Assembly (NCBI GenBank): GCA_017522225.1
Contig: JAFWZR010000026.1
Coordinates: 1-64,000 of the forward strand
DNA from: Clostridia bacterium
Lineage (GTDB): Bacteria > Bacillota > Clostridia > Oscillospirales > Acutalibacteraceae
Length of the DNA stretch: 64,000 nt
Reading direction: 5' to 3'
The position numbers and the translations under genes were made by a program. The notes below the pieces were generated by a model. That model saw only the letters and a program-made list of their open reading frames with translations, was not told where the DNA came from and did not search any database. Shown here piece by piece: positions 38,629-46,896 of the stretch (positions are counted from its first letter, which is position 1; every line of letters starts with the position of its first letter).

Positions 38629-40338
38629 ATGGCAAAGAAACTTTTATGTGTTGTTCTTTCCGTTGCAATGCTTCTCGGTACATTTGCTATCGTAGCATCA
38701 GCTGGCGATTGCTATCCGTACACAGCTGAAGAAGTAGAAGCAGAGATGGCTGAAAAGCTTTGGGAAGAAGAGTATGACGCAGACGTTGATTACAAGGATT
38801 TAATCAACAGAAAGTGGCTCACAGGTATTAAGGAAATGGGTAAGTATGATTCTGTTATGCCTGCAACAGCTGCTTCCGCAGAGGTAATTGAGCAGAACAT
38901 TCAGTTCTGGGACGATGAGATTATTGAGGCTTATTACAGCGCTTCAACAAACGAAGAGTTCTGGACACTCTATAACAAGATGAATACTCCTCTTGTTGTT
39001 GAGTATGACTGCGAGTGGTGTGGTCTTGAGTACGATATTCTCTACGATTGGGCTTACGAGTACAAGGCAGAAGAAAAAGCAACTGTTGATCTTGAAATCG
39101 TAGCTGACAAAGAGTATGCAAAGGCTGGCGACACAATCACAGTTGATGTTTATGCTACATCAAACTTCTACACACTTGACATCACCGGTGGTATCTTCTA
39201 TGACAAGCAGTATCTTGAGCCTGTTTCAGTAGCTTTCGATACAACTGCTATCCCGACATGGAAAGAGACACTTGTTCAGCTCGATGGTTTCGTAACAGCA
39301 GCAGCTGGTGACCTTAGAGAGAACTACTGGCCTGATGAGATGTGCAATGAAGAAGATCTTGCAAAGTACGGTTTTTCTTACTTCGAAGCTGTAGGTAATA
39401 CAGATCTCGGCGTTGGTAACTATGTATCAGGTCTTAAGCTTCAGGGTGAGCGTTTGTTCACAGCTACATACACAGTTAAGGAAGATGTTCCCGAAGGAAC
39501 AGAGCTTAAGTTCTTCCTTCCCACAGACGTAACATTGTCAATTGAAGAGATTCTTGTCAGCGAAATGGAAGACAAGTCAGCACTCTGGATTTTACGTCGT
39601 GTTGTATATCCTGACTCAACAGCTGATTTAGAAGGCATTACAACAGATAACCACTTCTGCTATGGTCAGACAGTTACAGCTAACACAGAAATCGTTACAA
39701 TCGGTGAAGAGCCCGCTCCTGCAGTTAAGGGTGAAATCGTAAATGTTAACGTAGCTGACACATATATCGGTGACACAGCAGTTGTTGGCATTGAAGTAAC
39801 AGGTTCACCTGACCTTCTTCGTGTTACATCTGGTGACGGCTATCAGGTATTCACACGTGACGATGCTGACATCACAGCAACAGAGAACGGTGAGAATTGG
39901 GTAATCGAGCTCCTCGTAGCTGAAGAAGAAGTTGCATGCACAGTATTTGCTGACTACGGCGATCTTGGTGTAACAGATGGTACAGATTTTGTACTCGTTG
40001 GTCTTGTAAAGCAGGATCTCGGCGTTTACTCAATCGAAATTCCTGATATGTATCCGAACGCTCAGAACGGTGGTATTATCACAGCTGGTAAGCACCAGGT
40101 TATCATCAAGACAAGTGTTGACGTAACTAAGGTTCAGTTCTATGATGAATCAGACGGAACAACATACACTTATCCGATGGCAACAACTGAGTATGAGGAC
40201 ATCGATGGCGAGCGCGTATGGAAGATCAACCATGCATTTGGTCCTTTCGGCACACGTTCACTTGTTGTAAGAACACGTTCAGCAACAACATTCTTTGCTG
40301 CAACTGACGCAACACTTGATGCAACTGTTGTTTACTAA
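38629..40338 (+). CDS. Secreted protein with cohesin-like domain
   Basis: 569 residues. Signal peptide 1-25, an acidic helical region (26-140), then a beta-sandwich segment at about 147-310. It opens VDLEIVADKEYAKAGDTITV, continues with a GGIFYDKQYL strand and ends LFTATYTVKEDVPEGT. This is the pattern of cohesin-type domains (AGDTVTV, YDP, GxxxFxV). A second beta domain (about 365-450) and a third (about 460-569) follow. No dockerin, sorting signal or membrane anchor is visible. GGAGG precedes ATG. It directly follows two dockerin-bearing giants, so it may bind them, but the cohesin call needs a profile search. Confidence 0.55.
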   Translation: MAKKLLCVVLSVAMLLGTFAIVASAGDCYPYTAEEVEAEMAEKLWEEEYDADVDYKDLINRKWLTGIKEMGKYDSVMPATAASAEVIEQNIQFWDDEIIEAYYSASTNEEFWTLYNKMNTPLVVEYDCEWCGLEYDILYDWAYEYKAEEKATVDLEIVADKEYAKAGDTITVDVYATSNFYTLDITGGIFYDKQYLEPVSVAFDTTAIPTWKETLVQLDGFVTAAAGDLRENYWPDEMCNEEDLAKYGFSYFEAVGNTDLGVGNYVSGLKLQGERLFTATYTVKEDVPEGTELKFFLPTDVTLSIEEILVSEMEDKSALWILRRVVYPDSTADLEGITTDNHFCYGQTVTANTEIVTIGEEPAPAVKGEIVNVNVADTYIGDTAVVGIEVTGSPDLLRVTSGDGYQVFTRDDADITATENGENWVIELLVAEEEVACTVFADYGDLGVTDGTDFVLVGLVKQDLGVYSIEIPDMYPNAQNGGIITAGKHQVIIKTSVDVTKVQFYDESDGTTYTYPMATTEYEDIDGERVWKINHAFGPFGTRSLVVRTRSATTFFAATDATLDATVVY

Positions 40339-40380
40339 TATTGATTATTAAGCATTAGAATTGCATAATATTTTTTCTTG

Positions 40381-40412
40381 GCCCCGTGGAAACACGGGGC
40401 TTTGATTTTTTT
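40381..40412 (+). terminator. Terminator after the cohesin-like gene
   Basis: GCCCCGTG (40381-40388) / CACGGGGC (40393-40400) with GAAA tetraloop, then TTTGATTTTTTT. Confidence 0.93.
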
Positions 40413-40420
40413 GCGGGTAG

Positions 40421-40449
40421 TTGACAAAGGCACCTCTTTATGCTATCAT
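40421..40449 (+). promoter_or_regulatory. Promoter of the ABC-F/hexosaminidase pair
   Basis: TTGACA (40421-40426), 17-bp spacer, TATCAT (40444-40449), leaving a leader of about 120 bases. Confidence 0.7.
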
Positions 40450-40576
40450 TTCTCAGGATTTATTGACAATGGTAATCACTATAATTTGGCAGGCAATCTC
40501 AGGTTGTCTGCCGAATTTAAGTTTAAGGATTATATCTTGCATTGTCACCAACTTCATATAAGTAAGGAGAAATAAA

Positions 40577-42169
40577 TTGATCAGCACATCGAATATCAGC
40601 CTCCAGTACGGTGGCAGAGAACTTTTTAAAGGCGCAGATTTAAAATTTACAAACGGCAACTGTTACGGCCTTATCGGTGCAAACGGAGCAGGTAAGTCAA
40701 CTTTTCTTAAAATCCTTTCAGGTGAAATTGAGCCGAATAAAGGCGAGGTTTTTATCACTCCGGGCGAAAGAATGTCTGTTCTTCGTCAGGATCACTTTGC
40801 CTTTGACGAATACGATGTAATCCGCACGGTATTGATGGGCAATCCTAAGCTTTGCGAGATTATGGACGAAAAAGAAGCACTCTATATGAAAGAGGATTTT
40901 TCCGAGGAAGACGGAATCCGTGTTAGTGAGCTTGAGGAAGAGTTTGCAGAAATGGGTGGCTGGAGTGCAGAAAGTGATGCCGAAATTCTTCTCAACGGTC
41001 TTGGTGTTACAAACGAATTCCACTACTCGATGATGAGTGAGCTTGACAACGAGGTCAAGGTTAAGGTGCTTCTTGCACAGGCTCTTTTCGGCAATCCCGA
41101 TATTCTTCTTATGGACGAGCCTACAAACCATCTTGATATTGATGCAATCGCATGGCTTGAGGAATTCCTTATAGAGCTTGACAGCACAGTTATCGTTGTT
41201 TCGCATGACCGTCACTTCCTTAACAAGGTTTGCACACATATTGTTGATATCGACTTTGGTAAGATTGCCATGTATGTCGGCAACTACGATTTCTGGTACG
41301 ATTACACACAGATCGCTCAGCGTCAGCTTCGTGAACAGAACAAGAAAGCTGAGCAGAAGATGAAGGAATTGCAGGAGTTTATTGCACGATTCAGTGCTAA
41401 TGCCTCCAAGTCAAAGCAGGCAACAAGCCGTAAAAAGCTTCTTGATAATCTTGTTATTGAGGATATGCCTGTTTCCTCCCGCCGTTTCCCGTTCGTATCA
41501 TTCAAACCTGACCGTGAGGTCGGTAACGAGCTTCTCACCGTTACGGGACTCAGCAAAACAATCGGTGACCGCAAGGTGCTCGACAATGTAAGCTTCACAA
41601 TCAAGCCTGACGATAAGGTTGCTTTTGTAGGTACCGACTCACTTGCAAAAACAACTCTTTTCCAGATTCTTATGGGTGAAATTGAGCCTGATGAGGGTAC
41701 CTTCAAATGGGGTGTAACAACATCGCAGGCATATTTCCCGTCGGATAACTCAGCATTTTTTGACGGCTGCGAGGACAGCCTTATTGACTGGCTCCGCCGT
41801 TATTCAGATCTTATTTTCGAAACTGATGTACGCGGCTGGCTCGGCAGAATGATGTTCTCGGGAGAAGAAGCTACCAAGCAGGCAAAGGTTCTTTCCGGTG
41901 GTGAAAGAGTACGCTGTATGCTTTGTAAGATGATGCTTTCAGGTGCTAATGTCCTTATCTTTGATGAGCCGACAAACCACCTCGACCTTGAATCAATTGC
42001 TTCACTTAACGAGGGTATTATCAAATTCCCCGAGACTGTACTTTTTACTTCTCACGACCATCAGTTTGTTGAAACAATCGCAAACAGAATTATTGATGTA
42101 ACACCCGGCAGCTTCTACGATAAAGAAATCACATACGATGAGTATCTTAATGAATTAAAGGGCGAGTAA
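40577..42169 (+). CDS. ABC-F family ATPase
   Basis: 530 residues, two ABC domains and no membrane segment, the layout of ribosome-binding ABC-F proteins. Domain 1 has an intact Walker A (GANGAGKST) and Walker B (LLMDEPTNHLD), but its signature reads SELDNEVKV instead of LSGGE. Domain 2 has a degenerate Walker A (GTDSLAKTT, Ala for the last Gly), an intact LSGGERVR and IFDEPTNHLD. As composite sites pair Walker A of one domain with the signature of the other, one site is canonical and one altered. I recall similar sequences in YkpA/YbiT-like proteins. TTG start at 40577 after AAGGAG. Roles may include translation-factor activity or antibiotic protection. Confidence 0.88.
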   Translation: MISTSNISLQYGGRELFKGADLKFTNGNCYGLIGANGAGKSTFLKILSGEIEPNKGEVFITPGERMSVLRQDHFAFDEYDVIRTVLMGNPKLCEIMDEKEALYMKEDFSEEDGIRVSELEEEFAEMGGWSAESDAEILLNGLGVTNEFHYSMMSELDNEVKVKVLLAQALFGNPDILLMDEPTNHLDIDAIAWLEEFLIELDSTVIVVSHDRHFLNKVCTHIVDIDFGKIAMYVGNYDFWYDYTQIAQRQLREQNKKAEQKMKELQEFIARFSANASKSKQATSRKKLLDNLVIEDMPVSSRRFPFVSFKPDREVGNELLTVTGLSKTIGDRKVLDNVSFTIKPDDKVAFVGTDSLAKTTLFQILMGEIEPDEGTFKWGVTTSQAYFPSDNSAFFDGCEDSLIDWLRRYSDLIFETDVRGWLGRMMFSGEEATKQAKVLSGGERVRCMLCKMMLSGANVLIFDEPTNHLDLESIASLNEGIIKFPETVLFTSHDHQFVETIANRIIDVTPGSFYDKEITYDEYLNELKGE

Positions 42170-42170
42170 T

Positions 42171-43727
42171 ATGAAATATTCGATCATTCCGAAACCCGTG
42201 CGCTATGATGTTAAAGAAAATGAAACCGTAACGGTTTCCGACCGCACCGCAGTAACCTGTGTGCGTGAATTTTTAAGCGTGGGCGATGAGCTTTCACGAT
42301 ACCTTCACACGCGTTCGGATGCAGATGAAAACGAAATAATCATATCAAAGGCAAAAAGCATTGCCGCGGAGGGTTATGCCATTTACACCGAAAACGGTAA
42401 TATTCAGATCAAAGCCTCTACAGCACGCGGAGCGTATTATGCATTTGTTACCTTGAAATGGATTCTTATGCAGGTCAAGCGTGTTGACGGTAAAAAGACG
42501 ATTACAGGTTTTCTTATTGAGGATAAGCCAGGTTACCGTCACCGCGGTATGATGCTTGATGAATGCCGTCACTTTTTCGGCAAGGATACGGTGAAAAAAC
42601 TGCTCGACAATATGGCGCTTTTAAAGCTCAATGTCTTTCATTGGCATCTTGCTGATGATCAGGGCTACCGTATCGAATCCAAGGCTTTTCCGCAGCTTAA
42701 TGAGATTGCCTCGAAGCGCCGTTACGATAACTTTGCAAAGCGCAATCAGACTGATTCACAGCCCGAATACGGACCGTTTTACTATACCCACGATGAAATT
42801 CGTGAAATCGTAAAGTATGCCGCAGACCGTCATATAAGCGTTATTCCTGAGATTGATATTCCGGGTCACACAACTGCAATGATAGCTGCATATCCGGAGC
42901 TTTCGTGCGACGGTGTGCGTCCTGAGGTTGAATGCTCGGGCGGTATAAAGCCTTCGATTCTCTGTGCAGGCAAGCAAAGCACATTTGATTATCTCAACAC
43001 TCTTTTTGACGAAATCTGTCCGCTGTTCCCGTCTCCTTATTTCCACATCGGCGGTGACGAGACAAGATACGGCAAATGGAAAACATGTCCTGATTGTCAG
43101 GCTGCAATAAAGATGTATGAGCTTAAAAATGAGAAGCATCTGCAGATGCATTTTATGGGCAGAATAAACGAAATGCTTAAATCACGCGGTAAAAAGTGCA
43201 TTGCGTGGAATGACTGTCTGGGTGATGAGCTTGATAAGGATATAGTCTGCCATTACTGGACATTCCGGAATGCTTCAACAGTGAGGCAACAGGCAAAAAA
43301 GCGTGAGGTTATTCTTTCACCGATGCTTTCGTTTTATTTCAATTACGGTTACGGTGCAATCCCTCTTAAAAAGACCTACAAGTTTAATGAGAAGTCAAAG
43401 GGCTTCCGTAAAAAGGGTGTGCGCGTAAGGGGAATAGAGGCTGAGCTTTGGACGGAATGGATTGATTGTCCCGAGGCGGTTGAATACAGCATTTATCCGC
43501 GACTTTCCGCACTTTCCGAGGTAGCATGGACAACGCTAGAAAAACGCAATTTCAAGGATTTTTCACAGAGACAGAAGTTCTATAAGCTTTACCTTGAAAG
43601 CAATGGTATCAATTATTACCGGCTTGACGGCAAAACCCGTCGCAGGCTCATAGCGCTGTACAGCCACGGCAAGGACGGCAAAGAGTTCAGACGTAACGAA
43701 AAGTTCAAGCAGTCCCAAAAGAAATAA
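42171..43727 (+). CDS. GH20 beta-N-acetylhexosaminidase, cytoplasmic
   Basis: 518 residues with no signal peptide. An N-terminal GH20b-like domain (about 1-120) precedes the barrel, which starts GYRHRGMMLDECRHFF. The WHLADDQGYR motif and the catalytic Asp296-Glu297 pair (HIGGDETRYGKW) define substrate-assisted hexosaminidases. It should release terminal GlcNAc or GalNAc from imported oligosaccharides such as host glycans or peptidoglycan fragments. The start lies one base after the ABC-F stop, so the two are translationally linked. No glycan transporter is nearby. Confidence 0.93.
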   Translation: MKYSIIPKPVRYDVKENETVTVSDRTAVTCVREFLSVGDELSRYLHTRSDADENEIIISKAKSIAAEGYAIYTENGNIQIKASTARGAYYAFVTLKWILMQVKRVDGKKTITGFLIEDKPGYRHRGMMLDECRHFFGKDTVKKLLDNMALLKLNVFHWHLADDQGYRIESKAFPQLNEIASKRRYDNFAKRNQTDSQPEYGPFYYTHDEIREIVKYAADRHISVIPEIDIPGHTTAMIAAYPELSCDGVRPEVECSGGIKPSILCAGKQSTFDYLNTLFDEICPLFPSPYFHIGGDETRYGKWKTCPDCQAAIKMYELKNEKHLQMHFMGRINEMLKSRGKKCIAWNDCLGDELDKDIVCHYWTFRNASTVRQQAKKREVILSPMLSFYFNYGYGAIPLKKTYKFNEKSKGFRKKGVRVRGIEAELWTEWIDCPEAVEYSIYPRLSALSEVAWTTLEKRNFKDFSQRQKFYKLYLESNGINYYRLDGKTRRRLIALYSHGKDGKEFRRNEKFKQSQKK

Positions 43728-43756
43728 AAATAATTCAAAAATATCCCTTTTTGCTA

Positions 43757-43786
43757 TTGACAAGAACAGATAACCTATGTTAAAAT
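43757..43786 (+). promoter_or_regulatory. Promoter of the tRNA cluster
   Basis: TTGACA (43757-43762), 18-bp spacer, TAAAAT (43781-43786), 20 bp upstream of the first tRNA. Confidence 0.7.
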
Positions 43787-43806
43787 ACATCACGTTGCAG
43801 AAACAC

Positions 43807-43880
43807 GCGGGTGTAGTTTAGTGGTAGAATTCTAGCCTTCCAAGCTAGTCGTGTGGGTTCGATTCCCATCACCCGCTCCA
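43807..43880 (+). tRNA. tRNA-Gly (anticodon TCC)
   Basis: 74 nt cloverleaf with acceptor GCGGGTG/CACCCGC, anticodon loop CTTCCAA, T-arm GGGTTCGATTC, and encoded CCA. Confidence 0.95.
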
Positions 43881-43922
43881 GATTCCCCTAAACCTCTGCA
43901 ATAGCAAAAAGGGGCTAAATAT

Positions 43923-43999
<77 letters not shown>

Positions 44000-44002
44000 T
44001 AT

Positions 44003-44080
44003 GGTGGGTATAGCTTAGTTGGTTAAAGCGCCAGTTTGTGGCACTGGAGACCGTCGGTTCGAATCCGACTATCCACCCCA
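44003..44080 (+). tRNA. tRNA-His (anticodon GTG)
   Basis: 78 nt with the encoded extra G(-1) typical of tRNA-His pairing with C73. Acceptor GTGGGTA/TATCCAC, anticodon loop TTGTGGC, encoded CCA. Confidence 0.95.
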
Positions 44081-44085
44081 ATTAA

Positions 44086-44122
44086 AAATCTGCAAGAAGT
44101 CCATTCTTGCAGATTTATTTTT
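44086..44122 (+). terminator. Terminator-like hairpin between tRNA-His and tRNA-Gln
   Basis: AAATCTGCAAGAA (44086-44098) / TTCTTGCAGATTT (44104-44116), 13 bp, then ATTTTT. It may end the Gly-Arg-His transcript or act as a processing site. Confidence 0.7.
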
Positions 44123-44134
44123 AAAATAGAATAA

Positions 44135-44209
44135 TGGGGTGTCGTCAAGCGGTAAGACACAGCACTTTGACTGCTGCATTCGCTGGTTCGAATCCAGCCA
44201 TCCCAGCCA
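44135..44209 (+). tRNA. tRNA-Gln (anticodon TTG)
   Basis: 75 nt; acceptor TGGGGTG/CATCCCA with one G-U pair, anticodon loop CTTTGAC in CAGCA/TGCTG, T-loop TTCGAAT, discriminator G and encoded CCA. Confidence 0.95.
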
Positions 44210-44210
44210 G

Positions 44211-44242
44211 AAAAAAGCACTTGCAAACGCAAGTGCTTTTTT
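44211..44242 (+). terminator. Terminator after tRNA-Gln
   Basis: AAAAAAGCACTTGC (44211-44224) / GCAAGTGCTTTTTT (44229-44242), 14 bp with the T-run built into the stem. Confidence 0.9.
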
Positions 44243-44246
44243 CAAC

Positions 44247-44408
44247 TAAATCCGTCCTTACGTACGGAATAAATCCCACGATGTGGGATGAAATCACTTT
44301 CGTGATTAAATCCGACTTCGTCGGAAGAGCGGACGGATTTAATTTCATCTGCGAAGCAGATTTCATCCGAAACTTGTTTCGGATTTCATCGGTAGTGAAA
44401 CGAACGAT
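44247..44408. repeat. Multi-hairpin intergenic element
   Basis: An 11-bp outer stem, TAAATCCGTCC (44247-44257) / GGACGGATTTA (44331-44341), encloses three perfect hairpins: ATCCCAC/GTGGGAT (44273-44289), AATCAC/GTGATT (44292-44307), TCCGAC/GTCGGA (44311-44325). Two more follow outside: ATCTGC/GCAGAT (44347-44361) and ATCCGAAAC/GTTTCGGAT (44365-44384). A weak ATCG/CGAT pair lies at 44388-44408. Linkers alternate AAAT and TTTCAT. No coding potential is credible. It looks like a dispersed structured intergenic repeat of Ruminococcaceae type, but dispersal cannot be shown from one copy. Confidence 0.7.
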
Positions 44409-44487
44409 TTCATTAGAATAATCAGTTTTTGAGAAATATATTGCAAAAGTACTTCACAGAGTATGTTCGTCATTTTGACCGGTTAAC

Positions 44488-44529
44488 ACAAATAAAATCC
44501 GTTCTCGTAAGAGAGCGGATTTTATTTGT
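44488..44529. repeat. Long stem-loop upstream of the DUF6054 gene
   Basis: ACAAATAAAATCCG (44488-44501) / CGGATTTTATTTGT (44516-44529), 14 bp perfect, topped by a TCTC-GTAA-GAGA inner stem. Possibly a terminator or part of the adjacent hairpin element. The rest of 44243-44700 is AT-rich, with a promoter at its end. Confidence 0.7.
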
Positions 44530-44642
44530 ATTATTCATTTTTCAATATTCATAATTAGTTATTCATTCCTGCAAATGGATTTTAATGAATTATGAAAAAT
44601 GATGCTGTTTTGCTGATACCTCCATATTGTTTTTGCTGATAT

Positions 44643-44671
44643 TTGTATTTTTACAACGCTTATGATATAAT
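44643..44671 (+). promoter_or_regulatory. Promoter of the DUF6054-to-macrodomain operon
   Basis: TTGTAT (44643-44648), 17-bp spacer, TATAAT (44666-44671). Confidence 0.6.
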
Positions 44672-44700
44672 AAATTAAAAATAAAAGAGGTGAAAACAAA

Positions 44701-45027
44701 ATGGCAAAGCTGGAACAAACTATTAACGGTGATTTTGAACAGCTGCTTAACAAAATTGAGCAAGGAATACTCGGCGGTAATGTGTCAGCATCACTTGAGG
44801 ACTCAAGTGATTTCTGTGATGGGGAATCCAGATGCAGTGTGCGTGTGTTTGAACGATACAGCTACGCAGGTAACAACCGTGTCAGTATGAACGTTACGAT
44901 GTTTCAGAACGCAGACGGTCCGATTCATCTTTCGGCGATAACCTCAGGCGGAAGCCAGGCGATGTTTTTCAAAATCAACACATTGGGTGAAGAAACTTTT
45001 CTCGATAAACTCAGAGAAATGTTATAA
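44701..45027 (+). CDS. DUF6054 family protein
   Basis: 108 residues, no signal or membrane segment. The pattern NGDFEQLLNKI, GNVSASLEDSSDF, VRVFERYSYAGNNRVS and ITSGGSQAMFFKINTLGEETFL matches my memory of the DUF6054 family, small cytosolic alpha-beta proteins of unknown function in Clostridia. GAGGTG precedes the ATG. The next gene follows by 40 bp in the same direction. Confidence 0.75.
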   Translation: MAKLEQTINGDFEQLLNKIEQGILGGNVSASLEDSSDFCDGESRCSVRVFERYSYAGNNRVSMNVTMFQNADGPIHLSAITSGGSQAMFFKINTLGEETFLDKLREML

Positions 45028-45067
45028 CACCCTATAGTTCATAATTATTATTTCGCAGAGGCTCATT

Positions 45068-45796
45068 ATGAAAAAAATTCACAAATTCCTGTTAATCCTT
45101 ATATCAATCTCAATTCTCTGTTGTGCGGCTGTCGGAATCTATGCTTCGGACTATTACCGTGCAGATGCGATTGCTGTTTCTGCAGGTGCTTCAGCCGATG
45201 GTGTCAGCGTTATCCACGACACAGACGGAGAAGCTGTGTTTATGCCGCAAAATCCCGAGTGTGGACTTATCTTCTATCCGGGCGGAAAGGTCGAATACAA
45301 GGCTTACGCACCGCTTATGAAGGCTTTGGCTGAAGAGGGCGTACTGTGTGTTGTAACCGAAATGCCGCTGAATCTTGCTGTGCTTGATGTTGATGCGGCA
45401 GACGGCATAGCAGAGAGATATCCCGACATAAAATCGTGGTTCATCGGCGGACATTCGCTAGGCGGTTCGATGGCAGCGTCATATGCGCTCGATCACGCAG
45501 ATGCGCTTGACGGACTCGTACTTCTGGCCTCGTATTCAACTGCCGATCTGAGCGTGACCGACCTCAGAGTTATCTCGGTTTACGGCAGTAATGACGGTGT
45601 GCTTAATATGGAAAAGTACGAAGAGTACAAATCTAATCTGCCTGAGAATACGGTCGAAACTGTCATTGACGGCGGATGTCACGCGTATTTCGGAAGCTAC
45701 GGTGCGCAGGAGGGTGACGGCACGCCTACGATTACGGCGGACAGACAAATCGCACAGACTGTCACCGCCCTCAAAGAGTTTATAAAAGGAGAGTAA
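45068..45796 (+). CDS. Membrane-anchored alpha/beta hydrolase
   Basis: 242 residues. N-terminal signal anchor (about 7-27), then an alpha/beta hydrolase fold with the nucleophile elbow GHSLGG, a late acidic residue (GSNDGVLN) and a catalytic-type histidine (GGCHAYFG). An [12 protein letters not shown] oxyanion-region motif fits the dienelactone-hydrolase-like family with an extracytoplasmic domain. It ends two bases before the macrodomain gene, so the two are probably translated together. Confidence 0.85.
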   Translation: MKKIHKFLLILISISILCCAAVGIYASDYYRADAIAVSAGASADGVSVIHDTDGEAVFMPQNPECGLIFYPGGKVEYKAYAPLMKALAEEGVLCVVTEMPLNLAVLDVDAADGIAERYPDIKSWFIGGHSLGGSMAASYALDHADALDGLVLLASYSTADLSVTDLRVISVYGSNDGVLNMEKYEEYKSNLPENTVETVIDGGCHAYFGSYGAQEGDGTPTITADRQIAQTVTALKEFIKGE

Positions 45797-45798
45797 CA

Positions 45799-46794
45799 AT
45801 GCCTTTTCAGATTATAAGACAAGACATAACCCGTGTTGAGTGTGATGCAATTGTCAATGCAGCCAACAAAACGCTTCTTGGCGGTGGCGGAGTTGATGGT
45901 GCTATTCACAAGGCGGCAGGGGAAATGCTTCTTGAGGAATGCAGAACACTCGGAGGGTGTGATGTCGGTCAGGCGAAGATAACGGGAGGGTACAATCTGC
46001 CTGCAAAATATGTTATACATACTGTCGGTCCCGTTTGGCGCGGCGGTTTTTTCCGTGAAAAAGAAAAGCTTGAATCGTGTTACCGTGAGTCATTGAAGCT
46101 TGCAAAAGCAAACGGATGTGAGTCGGTTGCATTTCCTTTGATTTCAGCAGGATCGTACGGTTATCCGAAGGATAAGGCACTCAAGGTTGCAGTGGATACC
46201 ATTGCAGATTTTCTTTTTGAAAATGATATGACAGTCTACCTTGTTGTGTTTGACAAAAATGTCTACGAAATCTCATCCAGGCTTTTTGCTGAAATAAAAG
46301 AATACATTGACAACAACTATGTTGATGAGCACGCGCTGTTAAGACGCACACGCTATCTGAATGCAGGCATACAAAGCGTTGACGCTTGTATGCCGACGAT
46401 GTGTGACTGTGCGTCGATGCCGATGTCAGAGCTTGACAATGAGCTTAAAAACCTTGACGAGAGCTTTTCACAGATGCTTCTTCGCAAGATTGACGAAAAA
46501 GGAATTACCGATGCCGAGTGCTACAAAAAGGCAAATATCGACCGAAAGCTTTTCTCTAAAATCCGTAACGATATCAATTATAAGCCTAAAAAGTCAACAG
46601 CGATCGCTTTTGCCGTTTCACTTGAATTAAGCCTTGACGAAACTGAGGATTTACTGCGAAAGGCAGGCTATGCCCTTTCACACAGTAATAAGTTCGATGT
46701 GATTATCGAGTATTTTATCAAGAAAAAGAATTATAACATCTATGAAATCAACGAGACTCTGTTTGCATTTGATCTGAGCTTGTTGGGTAATTAA
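45799..46794 (+). CDS. Macrodomain protein with C-terminal HTH-like extension
   Basis: 331 residues. Residues about 1-165 are an ADP-ribose-binding macrodomain of the YmdB/MacroD type: [22 protein letters not shown], the [15 protein letters not shown] strand and [12 protein letters not shown]. It is predicted to hydrolyse O-acetyl-ADP-ribose or remove mono-ADP-ribose. After a linker with clustered Cys and Met (about 200-215), residues about 225-320 form a helical domain like an XRE-related HTH ([26 protein letters not shown]). The fusion could couple ADP-ribose sensing to DNA or protein binding. AAGGAG precedes the ATG. Confidence 0.88.
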   Translation: MPFQIIRQDITRVECDAIVNAANKTLLGGGGVDGAIHKAAGEMLLEECRTLGGCDVGQAKITGGYNLPAKYVIHTVGPVWRGGFFREKEKLESCYRESLKLAKANGCESVAFPLISAGSYGYPKDKALKVAVDTIADFLFENDMTVYLVVFDKNVYEISSRLFAEIKEYIDNNYVDEHALLRRTRYLNAGIQSVDACMPTMCDCASMPMSELDNELKNLDESFSQMLLRKIDEKGITDAECYKKANIDRKLFSKIRNDINYKPKKSTAIAFAVSLELSLDETEDLLRKAGYALSHSNKFDVIIEYFIKKKNYNIYEINETLFAFDLSLLGN

Positions 46795-46835
46795 AATGTC
46801 GCTTCACAAGCGACCATACAAAGCTTCATATCCTC

Positions 46836-46841
46836 TATAAT
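46836..46841 (+). promoter_or_regulatory. Candidate -10 element for the vWA gene
   Basis: TATAAT lies in the 5' arm of the following hairpin. No good -35 stands 16-18 bp upstream, so confidence is low. Confidence 0.3.
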
Positions 46842-46883
46842 GTGATTGTAAGGTGAGAAACCAAACAATCACATTATTTTTTT
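46837..46883 (+). terminator. Perfect inverted repeat with T-run before the vWA gene
   Basis: ATAATGTGATTGT (46837-46849) / ACAATCACATTAT (46865-46877), 13 bp, followed by TTTTTT that runs directly into the GGAGG of the vWA gene. It can be a terminator for the macrodomain operon, an attenuator or an operator. Confidence 0.75.
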
Positions 46884-46896
46884 GGAGGAATTTATT

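Noticed and set aside
44247-44408. CRISPR array
   Set aside because: The units are hairpins of differing sequence and length, without constant direct repeats or spacers, and no cas genes are near.
44134-44421. 95-residue open frame starting in tRNA-Gln
   Set aside because: It runs through a tRNA, a terminator and the hairpin element.
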